DNA of 64,000 nucleotides. It comes from Deltaproteobacteria bacterium. Lineage in GTDB: Bacteria; Desulfobacterota; Desulfobacteria; Desulfobacterales; Desulfatibacillaceae. The DNA is taken from assembly GCA_016235345.1 (NCBI GenBank), contig JACRLG010000015.1, forward strand, positions 62,001 to 126,000, written 5' to 3'. The position numbers were made by a program, and so were the translations under genes. The notes below the pieces were generated by a model. It had not been told where the DNA came from, ran no database searches, and was given only the letters and a program-made list of their open reading frames with translations. Numbering within the stretch: position 1 is the stretch's first letter; every line of letters begins with the position of its first letter. Shown here one piece after another: positions 35,640 through 44,313 of the stretch.

Positions 35640-36593
35640 TTGAAATCCGCACCTCTGTTCCTGGTGACCGGCGGCGCAGGCTTCATAGGCTCGCACCTCA
35701 CCGACCTTCTGATAAATGAAGGATACCGGGTCCGGGTTCTGGATGACCTGTCCACCGGCCTTGCCGAAAACCTGAACCCCGAAGCCGAGTTCGTCAATTG
35801 CGACGTGGGCGACGAGGCAGGGGTGATGGACGCCTTAAAAGGCGTTGACACGGTCTTCCATCTGGCGGCGCGGGTTTCCATCCGCCACTCGGTGGACAGT
35901 TTTGCGGATGACGCAAAAACCAACATCATGGGTTCCCTCAACGTGTTCAGGGCGGCAAGCCTGGGGCGGGCGCGGCGCGTGATCCTGGCAAGCTCAATGG
36001 CAGTCTACGCGGACGAGGAGCATGGGGGCAATGTTGACGAAGGCCACCCGGCGGAGCCCCTCTCCCCTTACGGCCTGGGAAAGCTCACGGCGGAGAGGTA
36101 TCTCTTCATGCTGGCGAAAACCCTCGGCGTAGAACCCGTGGTTCTCCGGCTTTTCAACACATACGGCACCCGCCAGGGATTCACCCCCTACGTGGGAGCG
36201 GCCACCATCTTCATCACCAACGCCCTTCTGTCAAAGCCCTCCCCCATTTTCGGGGACGGGCTCCAGCGCCGGGACTTCGTGCATGTTTCGGATGTGGCCA
36301 GGGCCTTTCTTCTCGCGGCGCAAAAAAATGAGGCCGCAGGCCGGATTCTTAACGTGGGCACGGGAGTCGGCACCACTGTGAACGAACTTGCGGCCCTGGT
36401 GCGAAAGACCCTTGGCCGGGGGGATTTTATCCCTGCTCCCGCACAGGGCTCGGAGCTGAAAAACTCGGTGGCCGATATAGGCGCGGCCCGGAAGGTATTG
36501 GGCTACGAGCCACAAAAGGAGCTTTCCGAGAGCCTTTTCGAAGTGGTGGAATACATCAGAAAGGAACGTGTCTCCGAAGCATTTTCAGCTTGA
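35640..36593 (+). CDS. NAD-dependent nucleotide-sugar epimerase/dehydratase
   Basis: 317 residues of the extended SDR family. The NAD loop TGGAGFIGSH lies at 10-19, the acidic residue after strand 2 is in VLDDLSTG, the catalytic Ser is in ASSMAVY and the YGLGK motif (Tyr-x3-Lys) at about 141. It is similar to UDP-glucose 4-epimerases and related enzymes. The TTG start at 35640 has AAAGGAG 8 bases upstream. It closes the sugar gene run 31708-36593, and a terminator follows directly. Confidence 0.9.
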   Translation: MKSAPLFLVTGGAGFIGSHLTDLLINEGYRVRVLDDLSTGLAENLNPEAEFVNCDVGDEAGVMDALKGVDTVFHLAARVSIRHSVDSFADDAKTNIMGSLNVFRAASLGRARRVILASSMAVYADEEHGGNVDEGHPAEPLSPYGLGKLTAERYLFMLAKTLGVEPVVLRLFNTYGTRQGFTPYVGAATIFITNALLSKPSPIFGDGLQRRDFVHVSDVARAFLLAAQKNEAAGRILNVGTGVGTTVNELAALVRKTLGRGDFIPAPAQGSELKNSVADIGAARKVLGYEPQKELSESLFEVVEYIRKERVSEAFSA

Positions 36594-36621
36594 ACGAAAA
36601 CAGGAATTTAAAAATGAAAAA

Positions 36622-36661
36622 GGCGGCCATTCCAGAATCGAACCGGAATGGCCGCCATTTT
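36622..36661. terminator. Bidirectional terminator
   Basis: A perfect 12-bp stem, GGCGGCCATTCC (36622-36633) with GGAATGGCCGCC (36645-36656), has an A run before and a T run after. It separates the convergent epimerase and DUF4340 genes. Confidence 0.93.
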
Positions 36662-36686
36662 TATCTTACAGCCTGCCTGCAAAAAG

Positions 36687-37823
36687 CTACGGCGCGCCGA
36701 ACATTGAAGGATCAAAGCCCGGCGGCATCTGGCCCATCTCCATGCCGGACGGAGGGCCTTGCGGCTCTGCTACAGGTTTTTCCTCCAGTGCTTCGGCGTC
36801 CCTTGCCAGGTAATCGCAACGCCATTTCCCGACCCGGAAAACCCAGGGAGAGAGGCGGTCGTTGTCCTTTTTCGCCTCTGCCGCCACCTTCTTGTCAGCG
36901 CCGGAATAAAGCACCTGAATGCGCACCGGGCATCCGTCCTCGGTGGTGGCTCCCAGAACGCTCACCCTGTAGGTGACGCCCGCGAAGCTCACGAAGTCGA
37001 TGATGCTGGTCGCCAATATTCCGGGATCGGGCCTGTCAGCGTCATCGCAGGTGAGGGACCCAAGGAACTGGGTCATGCGCTCAATGCTTCCACGGCTGGT
37101 CTTCTTGCCCGCCGGAAAAACCACTGCGGTGATTTCCTTGCCCTTTTCCGCCCTGGCAAGCTCGTAGACCGCGACGGGGCTGATCCCCTGCCCTGCTGCC
37201 CTGCAGGTTATTGACTTTATTTCGGTCGCCTCCACGCTGACAAGGGCCTTATCCATCCAGTCGGCGGGTTTTTGCTCCTCCATCTCGAAAAAGCGATCCA
37301 CCAGGTAAATCTTTTTCCCATCGCCGGTAAGGACGAACTGGCCCTGGGGCATTCCCTCGAACTGGTCCTTGCCGCTGCGTTCCCTGCCCACCAGAAGCCG
37401 CACTATTTCGCCGCCCTTGTCGTCCATGACAATAAAGAGCGCGCCGCGATTGTCCTTTTTGGATGCGGAATCCGCCGGGCTCGCCAGGGTGAGGCGCGCG
37501 ATTCTTTCCGGGGTGGCGTCAAAGGAGCGGCCCACCTTGAGCTCGGTAAGGCCCCTTAAAAACCGGGAGACCTTGTCGAAATCGGCGGGGTAGTCGAAGC
37601 CCTTGTCCACCTGCCAGCCATTTGCCTTGCGGGTGACCGTAAAGGAGCCATCGGCGGATGCGACCTTGATGAGCGTTGCCTTGTTGACGTCCAGTTTCTC
37701 GAAAAGAAGCGAGCCCATGCTGACTTCGGCGTCTTTTTGGCTCGAAAGGTAAAGAATCAGGGCTGTTACGCCCGAAAGCGCCACCAGAACCGCGAGCATC
37801 ACAAGCAAAGTCCTGTTTCTCAT
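36687..37823 (-). CDS. DUF4340 domain protein of a Gld-like ABC transporter set
   Basis: 378 residues. An N-terminal transmembrane helix (LLVMLAVLVALSGVTALILYL) anchors a periplasmic part containing the DUF4340 pattern (ANGWQVDKGFDYPADFDKVSRFLRGLTELKVGRSF). The C-terminus is Pro/Met-rich (GPPSGMEMGQMPPGFDPSMFG) and probably flexible. It overlaps the GldG-like gene by 4 bases (ATGA). In many bacteria this protein accompanies a GldG-type protein and an ABC-2 permease; its molecular role is unknown. Confidence 0.88.
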   Translation of the reverse strand: MRNRTLLVMLAVLVALSGVTALILYLSSQKDAEVSMGSLLFEKLDVNKATLIKVASADGSFTVTRKANGWQVDKGFDYPADFDKVSRFLRGLTELKVGRSFDATPERIARLTLASPADSASKKDNRGALFIVMDDKGGEIVRLLVGRERSGKDQFEGMPQGQFVLTGDGKKIYLVDRFFEMEEQKPADWMDKALVSVEATEIKSITCRAAGQGISPVAVYELARAEKGKEITAVVFPAGKKTSRGSIERMTQFLGSLTCDDADRPDPGILATSIIDFVSFAGVTYRVSVLGATTEDGCPVRIQVLYSGADKKVAAEAKKDNDRLSPWVFRVGKWRCDYLARDAEALEEKPVAEPQGPPSGMEMGQMPPGFDPSMFGAP

Positions 37824-39733
37824 GGCCTGTCGGTTCCTTTCGCGATTTCCCTGTCAGACCTGCTTCGGCGGGTCCTGTACAGGCCGAAGGCGACTCCGAA
37901 GACCGCCACCAGGAAGGCCATCAGGAAGATATTGATGAACTTGAGCAGGGTGCCCAGGTCATCCACGTCCTCACGAAGCTTTTTGCGGACATCCCGCAGT
38001 TCCTTGGCAATGGCCACGGACTGGTCCTTGAAGGTCTGGATTTCCTTCTGCTGCTCCGGGCTGATTATCATGCGCTGGGAGGCGTCCTTCTGCTGCTCCA
38101 GCTGGCGCAGCCTTGCAGTGGCCTCCTCCTCCTTCTTCATCAGCTCGTTTTCCCGCTCCATCCATTTATCCTTGGCCTTGGACTGAATATCCAGGACCTT
38201 GGTGAAGGGGCGGTCGAACTTGCCCCGGCTTCTTATGCCGATGAGCGCGTCGCCGCTGGTGAGAAGCTCGCAGGTGTTTAAAAGGAAGGTCAGGTTGTCG
38301 TTGAAAAGCCCCATGCGCAGAAAGCCCATGTAGTTCTGCTTTATCATGTAGGAATCGTCGGCCAGCCCGTCGCAGTCGGAGACCAGAATGACCGTGGATT
38401 CCTTGGCCGATTGCGCGATGTGCCGACTCTTGTCAACGGCGGCGTCCGGAGATTCCGGGTCGTGGGGCGGGCCTTCGGGAAAGGACGAGTTGAACTTGCC
38501 GTTGACCCTCACGGCCAGCGCAAGCTCCTTTTGGCCGTCCTTGAATTCCTCCTGGATCATGCGCTCGCCCAGTGTGGTGGTGAAGGCTTCCACAAGGCCG
38601 GACTGGGCCGTGCTCTTGATGAGGACCTCCCATTCACCCTTCCACTTTTCGCTTTTTTCGAACGAGCCCGCCACCGGGAAGAGCATGGAATTCAAGTTGG
38701 CGGTGAGTATGCTCTTGGTGTTCAGGGCCTTTTCCCTGGCCGTGATCCAGGCGGGGTTGAATTCCACGAAATTGAACTGGTTGCGCACCTGGGTGGCCTG
38801 CTTCAGATCGGCCACCGCCTTGCCCGCCACCATGTTGAAGCCCCAGCCCGCGAAAACCCTGTCAAGCTCGGAAGTCTGAAGGGCCTGGGCCTGGTTGGGC
38901 CGGGCTTCGGGGTCGTTCAGGCACAGGGGGTCCTGGTAGATGACTGCGTTTTTGCCGGAAAGAACGAACTGGTCAACGGCGTAGGCCATGCGATAACCGA
39001 GCCGCTTGGGATAGACCACCAGCAAGAGGTCTATGGTGGGATCGATATCCGTGGCGTTGGGCGAAATCTGCTTTACCTCGTAGGTCTTTTTAAGCTCGGA
39101 AATGAAGAACCAGGGTTCGGTTCCCGGAGTTCCGGGCGGCACGTTGGGCTGGTTCTGCACACCGAAAACCGGCAGGCCCGCAAGGATGCCTATGGTCTTC
39201 TTCTTGTTTTCCTGAAGGGTCATGATGGTGCGGGTGATGTCGTATTCCAGAAGCTGCTCGCGGGCCTGGTCGAGGAAGGGCATGGCCTCCTCGCGCTCTG
39301 CGGCCACGGCCACCATGCCGAAGTACACCCGGTTGCCGTCTCCGGTGGTCCGGGCCTCGATGCCGTATTTGTTGGCCCAGTCCTCCTCGTCGGAGTCCTC
39401 CTTGGGGTCGTATTCCTCAACCCTCACCTTGCCCTTGCTGACGCTTTCGTATTCCTTGAGAATCTCCACCACTTTTTTGGCGTATTCCTTGATGGGTATG
39501 GGAATGCGCTCGTTGGACTTTGAAAAGAACACCTTGAACACAACCGGCTCATCGATGTTCCTGATTATGGTCTTGGTGTTTTTGGTGAGCGAGTAAAGGT
39601 CCTCCTGGGTTATGTCCCACCTGAGTCTCACGAATGAAAAAATCACGTTGACCAGAATGAGGCTTGCCAGAAGAATCAGGACTCCCGTGGTGGACAAAAG
39701 ATGCTTGCTGATATTGCCTTCCTTGCCGGGCAT
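37820..39733 (-). CDS. GldG-like auxiliary membrane protein of ABC-2 transporter
   Basis: 637 residues. One transmembrane helix near the N-terminus (LLSTTGVLILLASLILVNVIF) is followed by RLRWDITQEDLYSLTKNTK, the opening of GldG proteins. The large periplasmic region covers about 50-560, then a coiled-coil segment (about 530-600, Glu/Gln/Lys-rich) and a C-terminal helix (LLKFINIFLMAFLVAVFGVAFGLY). Named after gliding-motility proteins, but this set is widespread in non-gliding bacteria. It lies between the permease gene and DUF4340 in one operon. Confidence 0.88.
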   Translation of the reverse strand: MPGKEGNISKHLLSTTGVLILLASLILVNVIFSFVRLRWDITQEDLYSLTKNTKTIIRNIDEPVVFKVFFSKSNERIPIPIKEYAKKVVEILKEYESVSKGKVRVEEYDPKEDSDEEDWANKYGIEARTTGDGNRVYFGMVAVAAEREEAMPFLDQAREQLLEYDITRTIMTLQENKKKTIGILAGLPVFGVQNQPNVPPGTPGTEPWFFISELKKTYEVKQISPNATDIDPTIDLLLVVYPKRLGYRMAYAVDQFVLSGKNAVIYQDPLCLNDPEARPNQAQALQTSELDRVFAGWGFNMVAGKAVADLKQATQVRNQFNFVEFNPAWITAREKALNTKSILTANLNSMLFPVAGSFEKSEKWKGEWEVLIKSTAQSGLVEAFTTTLGERMIQEEFKDGQKELALAVRVNGKFNSSFPEGPPHDPESPDAAVDKSRHIAQSAKESTVILVSDCDGLADDSYMIKQNYMGFLRMGLFNDNLTFLLNTCELLTSGDALIGIRSRGKFDRPFTKVLDIQSKAKDKWMERENELMKKEEEATARLRQLEQQKDASQRMIISPEQQKEIQTFKDQSVAIAKELRDVRKKLREDVDDLGTLLKFINIFLMAFLVAVFGVAFGLYRTRRSRSDREIAKGTDRP

Positions 39734-39778
39734 TGGTTGGTCTCCTTGAACGCTATCCGGATTACGGGTCTTTTTGGA

Positions 39779-40528
39779 CTATGAGCTCCTGCGGCCCGTA
39801 AGAATCACGCCGGTCAGGACGAGCATGAAGGACATGAGCGAAAAATAGTAGATGAAATCCCGCAGATCGAGCACTCCCTTTTGCATGCCCATGTAGTGGG
39901 TCATGATGGAAAAGCCCGAAATGAGTTCGATGACGAGCCTCGGAAGTTTTCCCGCCAAAGCGTCGGTCACGGGCGGCCAGCCCGCCATGACGAAAAAAAG
40001 TCCGATCACCACCGAAACCACGAAGGAAATGACCTGGTTCCGGGTCATGGCGGAGGTCATGGTGCCTATGGAAAGATAGGCTCCGGCAAGCAACATGCTT
40101 CCCACGTAGGCGGTGAACACCGCGCCCAGGTCCGGATCACCAAGGTACATCGCCGTAATGACGAGCGGGAAGGTGAGAACGAGGGAGATTCCCATGAACA
40201 TCCAGGCTGCAAGAAATTTCCCCAGAATGGCCTGGGTGAGGGTGAGAGGCAGGGTGAGCATCAGCTCCATCGTCCCGCTCTTGCGCTCGTCGGCCCACAG
40301 GCGCATGGCCACCGCCGACACCATGAAAAGGAATATCCAGGGGTGCCACTCGAAAAAGGGCCGCAGGTCAGCCTGGCCGGCCTCGTAGAATTTTGAAATA
40401 TTGAAGGTGAAAAACCCGCATAAAAGCAGGAAGATCACTATGAAGACGTATGCTATGGGCGAGCCGAAATAGCTCCACAGCTCACGGGCCATCACGGCCC
40501 TAACATTGGGCACGAACCGCTTGTCCAT
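39779..40528 (-). CDS. ABC-2 type permease (GldF-like)
   Basis: 249 residues with six transmembrane helices. The start VRAVMARELWSYFGSPIAYVFIVIFLLLCGFFTF is characteristic of GldF-like ABC-2 permeases, and a second signature is MRLWADERKSGTMELMLTLPL at about 80-100. It partners the ATPase 15 bases upstream. Substrate and direction cannot be deduced. Confidence 0.9.
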   Translation of the reverse strand: MDKRFVPNVRAVMARELWSYFGSPIAYVFIVIFLLLCGFFTFNISKFYEAGQADLRPFFEWHPWIFLFMVSAVAMRLWADERKSGTMELMLTLPLTLTQAILGKFLAAWMFMGISLVLTFPLVITAMYLGDPDLGAVFTAYVGSMLLAGAYLSIGTMTSAMTRNQVISFVVSVVIGLFFVMAGWPPVTDALAGKLPRLVIELISGFSIMTHYMGMQKGVLDLRDFIYYFSLMSFMLVLTGVILTGRRSS

Positions 40529-40543
40529 GGTAAGCTCCCGCTC

Positions 40544-41479
40544 CTACCTTTGGGTAATCCTGCGAAAAACCTCGTCAAGGCGGCCTTTTTCCGTATCCAG
40601 GGCCGAAAGCGCCACGCCCGATTGAGCCAGGCGCTTCACCACGCCGTCGGCAAGGGCGGCCTCGCCCGGCGCAGGGTAGGCCCTTAAAACCACGTCGGTC
40701 CCTGCCCTATCCAGCACCTCCACCTTGATCACCCCTTCGAGGGCGCGGATGGCGGATAGAGCCTCATTTTCCGACGCCTTGGGCACGGTGAAGTTGACGC
40801 ATCCGTGGACTGCGGACATGCGGCGCAGGCCTTCGGGTGTGTCGTCGGCCACTATGACTCCCTTGGCGATGACGATGGCCCTGGTGCAGACCGCGTCCAC
40901 CTCTTCCAGGATGTGGGTGGAAAGGATTATGGCCTTTTCCCTGCCCATGGCCCGGATCATGCTTCTTACCTCGTGCTTCTGGTTGGGGTCGAGCCCGTCC
41001 GTGGGCTCGTCCAGAATGAGGTATTCCGGGTCGTGAAGTATGCTCTGGGCGAAACAGACCCTTTGCTTGAAGCCCTTCGACAGGGTTCCCACGTTCTGGC
41101 GGCGCACCTCGGTGAGAAAGCATTTCTCGATGGTGGCGTCTATGGCCCTTTTCTTCTCCGCCCCGGAAAAACCCCTTATCCGGGCCACGAAATCCAAAAA
41201 GGCCGTTACGCTCATGTCCTGGTAGGCCGGTGCATTTTCCGGCAGATACCCGATTTTTTTCCGGGCGGCCAGGGAATCGGTGGTGACGTCCGAGCCTCCG
41301 ATCAGGGCAGTCCCCGCGCTTGGCGGAAGATAGCCCACGATCATGCGCATGGTTGTGGATTTTCCAGCCGCGTTCGGGCCGAGAAAACCCAGGACCTCGC
41401 CCTTCCTGACTGAAAAGGATACGTTGTCCACAACCTTGCTTTGCCCGAAGAACTTGGTCAGTTGCCTGGCTTCGATCAT
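40544..41479 (-). CDS. ABC transporter ATP-binding protein (GldA-like)
   Basis: 311 residues. Walker A is FLGPNAAGKSTTMRM (about 36-50), the signature is VGTLSKGFKQRV, in which LSKGF replaces LSGGQ, Walker B is YLILDEPTDGLDP, and the H-loop is ILSTHILEEVD. A C-terminal extension of about 90 residues after position 220 is typical of ABC-2 type ATPases. ATG 41479 is chosen over the longer frame to 41572 because IEARQLTKFFG begins the domain there. First gene of the four-gene minus-strand operon. Confidence 0.92.
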   Translation of the reverse strand: MIEARQLTKFFGQSKVVDNVSFSVRKGEVLGFLGPNAAGKSTTMRMIVGYLPPSAGTALIGGSDVTTDSLAARKKIGYLPENAPAYQDMSVTAFLDFVARIRGFSGAEKKRAIDATIEKCFLTEVRRQNVGTLSKGFKQRVCFAQSILHDPEYLILDEPTDGLDPNQKHEVRSMIRAMGREKAIILSTHILEEVDAVCTRAIVIAKGVIVADDTPEGLRRMSAVHGCVNFTVPKASENEALSAIRALEGVIKVEVLDRAGTDVVLRAYPAPGEAALADGVVKRLAQSGVALSALDTEKGRLDEVFRRITQR

Positions 41480-42243
41480 GGATGGGCGTCCTGTTGGGTT
41501 AGAATGGCCCCTGTCTTTTGGTAAAGACGGGCCGGGATGAAATGGGGAACAACTTTTCCGGAAATATTGCAAAGGATCTGCCGCTTTGTCTGCAAGCGAG
41601 AGTTATCACGGCAAAAAAAAAGACCCGAAGAAAGGGGGCGGCCCCGCCTTCCTGTCAGGTGTGGCAACAAAACAGAAACAGGGCCGGTTGTCAAGAACGC
41701 GCGGCCTTTTGCCCCAAATTTTCCTTTGAAAACCGGCGTCAGTGAAAAATTCCGGCTTTTGAGGCGTCCTCCATGGTGTTTGCAGCCTGAAAATTTTGCG
41801 CTGGCTCTGTGAAGCCTGCGTCGAACCTTGCCGGACTGCATTTTTTGACCTTCTCGTATTGTTATTGGGAATCATTAAAGAATACTGTGTCCACTAATGT
41901 AAAACTTATGTAAAAGTATTGCAAAATTGGTATTTAGCATGTAGATGATTATGATTCATTTATAAATCAAATCGTGATGAAAACCTTCCGGAACAGGGCG
42001 GGACAGCCAGCCGTCGGGAGGTTTTGACTCAGGCATGGTCGATGGCCGTGTTGCATCTGCATTTTTTTTTGGAGTGTTATCCGTCAAGCTCCGGGCCGTT
42101 ATCAGGCCTGTGCCAGACCTGACTTTGGCGAAAGACCGCCGTTAACTCAAAGGCGCGTTTTTTTCCGGTTCACGCCGGTCTGCAAAAAGGCCTGCACCTT
42201 TTCGCCGGAAAGCCCGGCGGAATCAGCAAAATGGGGGATCGAG
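41480..42243. other. 764-base divergent intergenic region with possible structured leader
   Basis: No gene that I can support. The strip about 41870-41970 is strikingly AT-rich for this genome and probably holds the promoter of the plus-strand gene. A hairpin follows at 41980-42025 (AAAACCTTCCG with CGGGAGGTTTT, one G-T pair, no T-run), then TGCATCTGCA with nine T near 42053-42071, which could act as a small terminator in the leader. The ABC operon promoter should lie on the left side. Confidence 0.5.
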
Positions 42244-43539
42244 ATGAAAAGCATCAGAAACGCCGTTGCGGCTTTATTACCCTGCATGGTCCTGTGTTCG
42301 CTTTTGGCGGGAAATGCGGCTCCTGTCTTCGGCGCGCAGGAGGATTCCGCAAAATACATCTGGAAGGTGGGAACCCTGGCCCCCAAAGGAATAGGCTGGG
42401 CCAAGCAGGTGGAGGAAATCCTCATGCCCGAAATCGCTGCGGCATCCAACAACCAGCTTCGCCTCAAGGTTTTCTGGGGCGGGGCTGTGGGGGATGACGA
42501 GGCGTACATCGCCAAGATGAAGATAGGCCAGCTTCAGGCAGCCGGGCTTTCCGGCCAGGGCGCACGGGTGGCCTGCCCGGAATTTGCGGTGGTGGAGCTT
42601 CCCTTTCTTTTCAGGAATTACGACGAGGTGGATTACATCCGCGAGCGCATGATCCACAGTTTCGATTACTACTTTGAAAAACGGGGACTGAAACTGGCCT
42701 TCTGGATTGACCAGGACTTTGACCAGCTTTACTCGTCCAAGTCCCCAATGGCCTCTTTGGAGGATTTCAAGGCGCTCCGCTTCGTGACATGGTACGGCCC
42801 CATAGAAAAGACCCTTTTCGACGCCCTCGGAGCCCAGACGGTTCCCCTGGATGTTCCCCAGATAGCCACGTCATGGCGCTCAGGCAGGATAGACAGCGGA
42901 ATATCACCCGCAATCTGGATGGTGGGCGCACAGATGTATTCAACGGTGCGCTTCATCAACACCGTAAAAATCAGGTATTCCCCGGCGGCAATAGTGGTGT
43001 CCCTAAAGGCCTGGAATGCCGTCCCGACCGCTTATCTGGACGCCATATGGGACAGGCGGGAGCAGATCACGAGGCGTTTCACCGAGGGAACCCGCAGGGA
43101 CAACCAGAAAAGCATAGCCGCCATGCTTGGCTACGGAGTGAAGGAAACCGTGATGTCCAAGGCCGAGATGGCAAAGCTGAAGACAAAGGCCATGACCGTT
43201 TACGACACTTTGGCGGACAGGGAATATCCTTCCGACCTCCTGGACGAGCTTATGCGGCATCTCCAAGCCTTCCGGTCCGGGAAGGGCCAGGCCTCCGAGC
43301 CGGAATGGAAGGCCAAGAAAGGCGGCAACGGAGCCAAGGACGCCACTTGGCAGGAGCGCCGCAAACAGGTGACTCAGGTCCAGGAACGCTTGAGGGCCCT
43401 TGGGCATTACAGCGGCACTGTGGACGGCGTTCTGGGGCCCATGTCCTATGACGCCATCCGCAAGTACCAGAAGGAAAAGGGCCTCAAGGTCACCGGAGCC
43501 GCTGACAAGGCTACAACCGACTCGTTGGGCGTGAAGTGA
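42244..43539 (+). CDS. DctP-type solute-binding protein fused to peptidoglycan-binding domain, copy 1
   Basis: 431 residues. A signal peptide (about 1-31, AVAALLPCMVLCSLLAGNAAPVFGA) leads to a TRAP DctP fold (about 35-345): WKVGTLAPKGIGWAKQVEEIL, LRLKVFWGGAVGDDE, MKIGQLQAAGLSGQG, FEKRGLKLAFWIDQDF. Residues about 374-431 form a PG_binding_1 domain (VQERLRALGHYSGTVDGVLGP, then AIRKYQKEKGL). No TRAP permease genes are nearby. A paralogue with the same architecture lies at 55580. It would be a periplasmic binding protein tethered to the cell wall; ligand and partner are unknown. Confidence 0.87.
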   Translation: MKSIRNAVAALLPCMVLCSLLAGNAAPVFGAQEDSAKYIWKVGTLAPKGIGWAKQVEEILMPEIAAASNNQLRLKVFWGGAVGDDEAYIAKMKIGQLQAAGLSGQGARVACPEFAVVELPFLFRNYDEVDYIRERMIHSFDYYFEKRGLKLAFWIDQDFDQLYSSKSPMASLEDFKALRFVTWYGPIEKTLFDALGAQTVPLDVPQIATSWRSGRIDSGISPAIWMVGAQMYSTVRFINTVKIRYSPAAIVVSLKAWNAVPTAYLDAIWDRREQITRRFTEGTRRDNQKSIAAMLGYGVKETVMSKAEMAKLKTKAMTVYDTLADREYPSDLLDELMRHLQAFRSGKGQASEPEWKAKKGGNGAKDATWQERRKQVTQVQERLRALGHYSGTVDGVLGPMSYDAIRKYQKEKGLKVTGAADKATTDSLGVK

Positions 43540-43598
43540 CCGCCTGTTGAATAACGCGAATCGGGGTTTTCTGTTTTGGAAAAATGGGGGGGACAGGG

Positions 43599-43636
43599 AA
43601 TGGCGGGAGGGCCGAAAGGTCTTTCCGCCATTTTTT
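43599..43636 (+). terminator. Rho-independent terminator
   Basis: AATGGCGG (43599-43606) pairs with CCGCCATT (43625-43632) and six T follow. It ends the DctP-like gene 59 bases upstream; the next gene converges on it. Confidence 0.88.
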
Positions 43637-43638
43637 GG

Positions 43639-44310
43639 TCACTTGAAGGTAAGTATGGGCCAGCCCATTTCCCTGGCTTTGCGGCGAAGGGGGGCGGTGG
43701 GTTCCACCGCGTAGGGGTAGCCCACCGAGGACAGCATGGGGATGTCGGCATGGTGATTGCCGTAGGCGGAAGATCGCGTCAGGTCGAGGTTTTCCTCCTG
43801 GGCCAGCCGGGTTAATAGTATTTTCTTGTTGGCGTCAATGCATAAAAATTTGGGGCGGCCCGTCAGGATTCCGTTTTCGTCCTCTTCCAGGTCGGAGCAG
43901 ATGAGGTGGTCAAATCCAAGCTCCCTGGCCACGGGTTCGAGGTAATAGCGGATGGACCCGGATATGAGCACCGTTACGTGTCCAAGGTTCTTGTGGGCCT
44001 TGGCGCGGGCAAGAATTCGCGGGGCGAAGTTGGGTTCGATGCACTGGCGGTAGAAGCCCTCGGCCCCGGCCTTGAAGGTGTCCAGTTTTTTCCCCCTGTA
44101 GAACCGGATCATGTGCCGACCCATGGCCTCTTCGGAAATGAGGTTTCTCTGGTAAAACATTCCCCTTATTATCACCGAAAGGGCGAAGCGCCTGGACAGA
44201 TGACCCTCGTCCCATAGATAGCGGAATCCGGCCTTGGCCGAATTGATGGCCAGAAGGGTCTTGTCGAAATCGAAAAAGGCGGCTGGCCGCAACTCCGGCT
44301 TGGTTTCCAC
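43639..44310 (-). CDS. HAD-IB family phosphatase (SerB-like)
   Basis: 223 residues. The nucleophile motif FFDFDKTLL is at about 12-20, the motif II serine lies in VTVLISGSIRYYLEP, and the motif III/IV segment AYGNHHADIPMLSSVGYPYAVEP at about 180-205 provides the acidic Mg ligands. HAD-IB members remove phosphate from serine phosphate or phospholipid intermediates; the substrate is not settled. It sits 3 bases after the Rossmann gene, so both share an operon. Confidence 0.9.
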   Translation of the reverse strand: METKPELRPAAFFDFDKTLLAINSAKAGFRYLWDEGHLSRRFALSVIIRGMFYQRNLISEEAMGRHMIRFYRGKKLDTFKAGAEGFYRQCIEPNFAPRILARAKAHKNLGHVTVLISGSIRYYLEPVARELGFDHLICSDLEEDENGILTGRPKFLCIDANKKILLTRLAQEENLDLTRSSAYGNHHADIPMLSSVGYPYAVEPTAPLRRKAREMGWPILTFK

Positions 44311-44313
44311 CTG

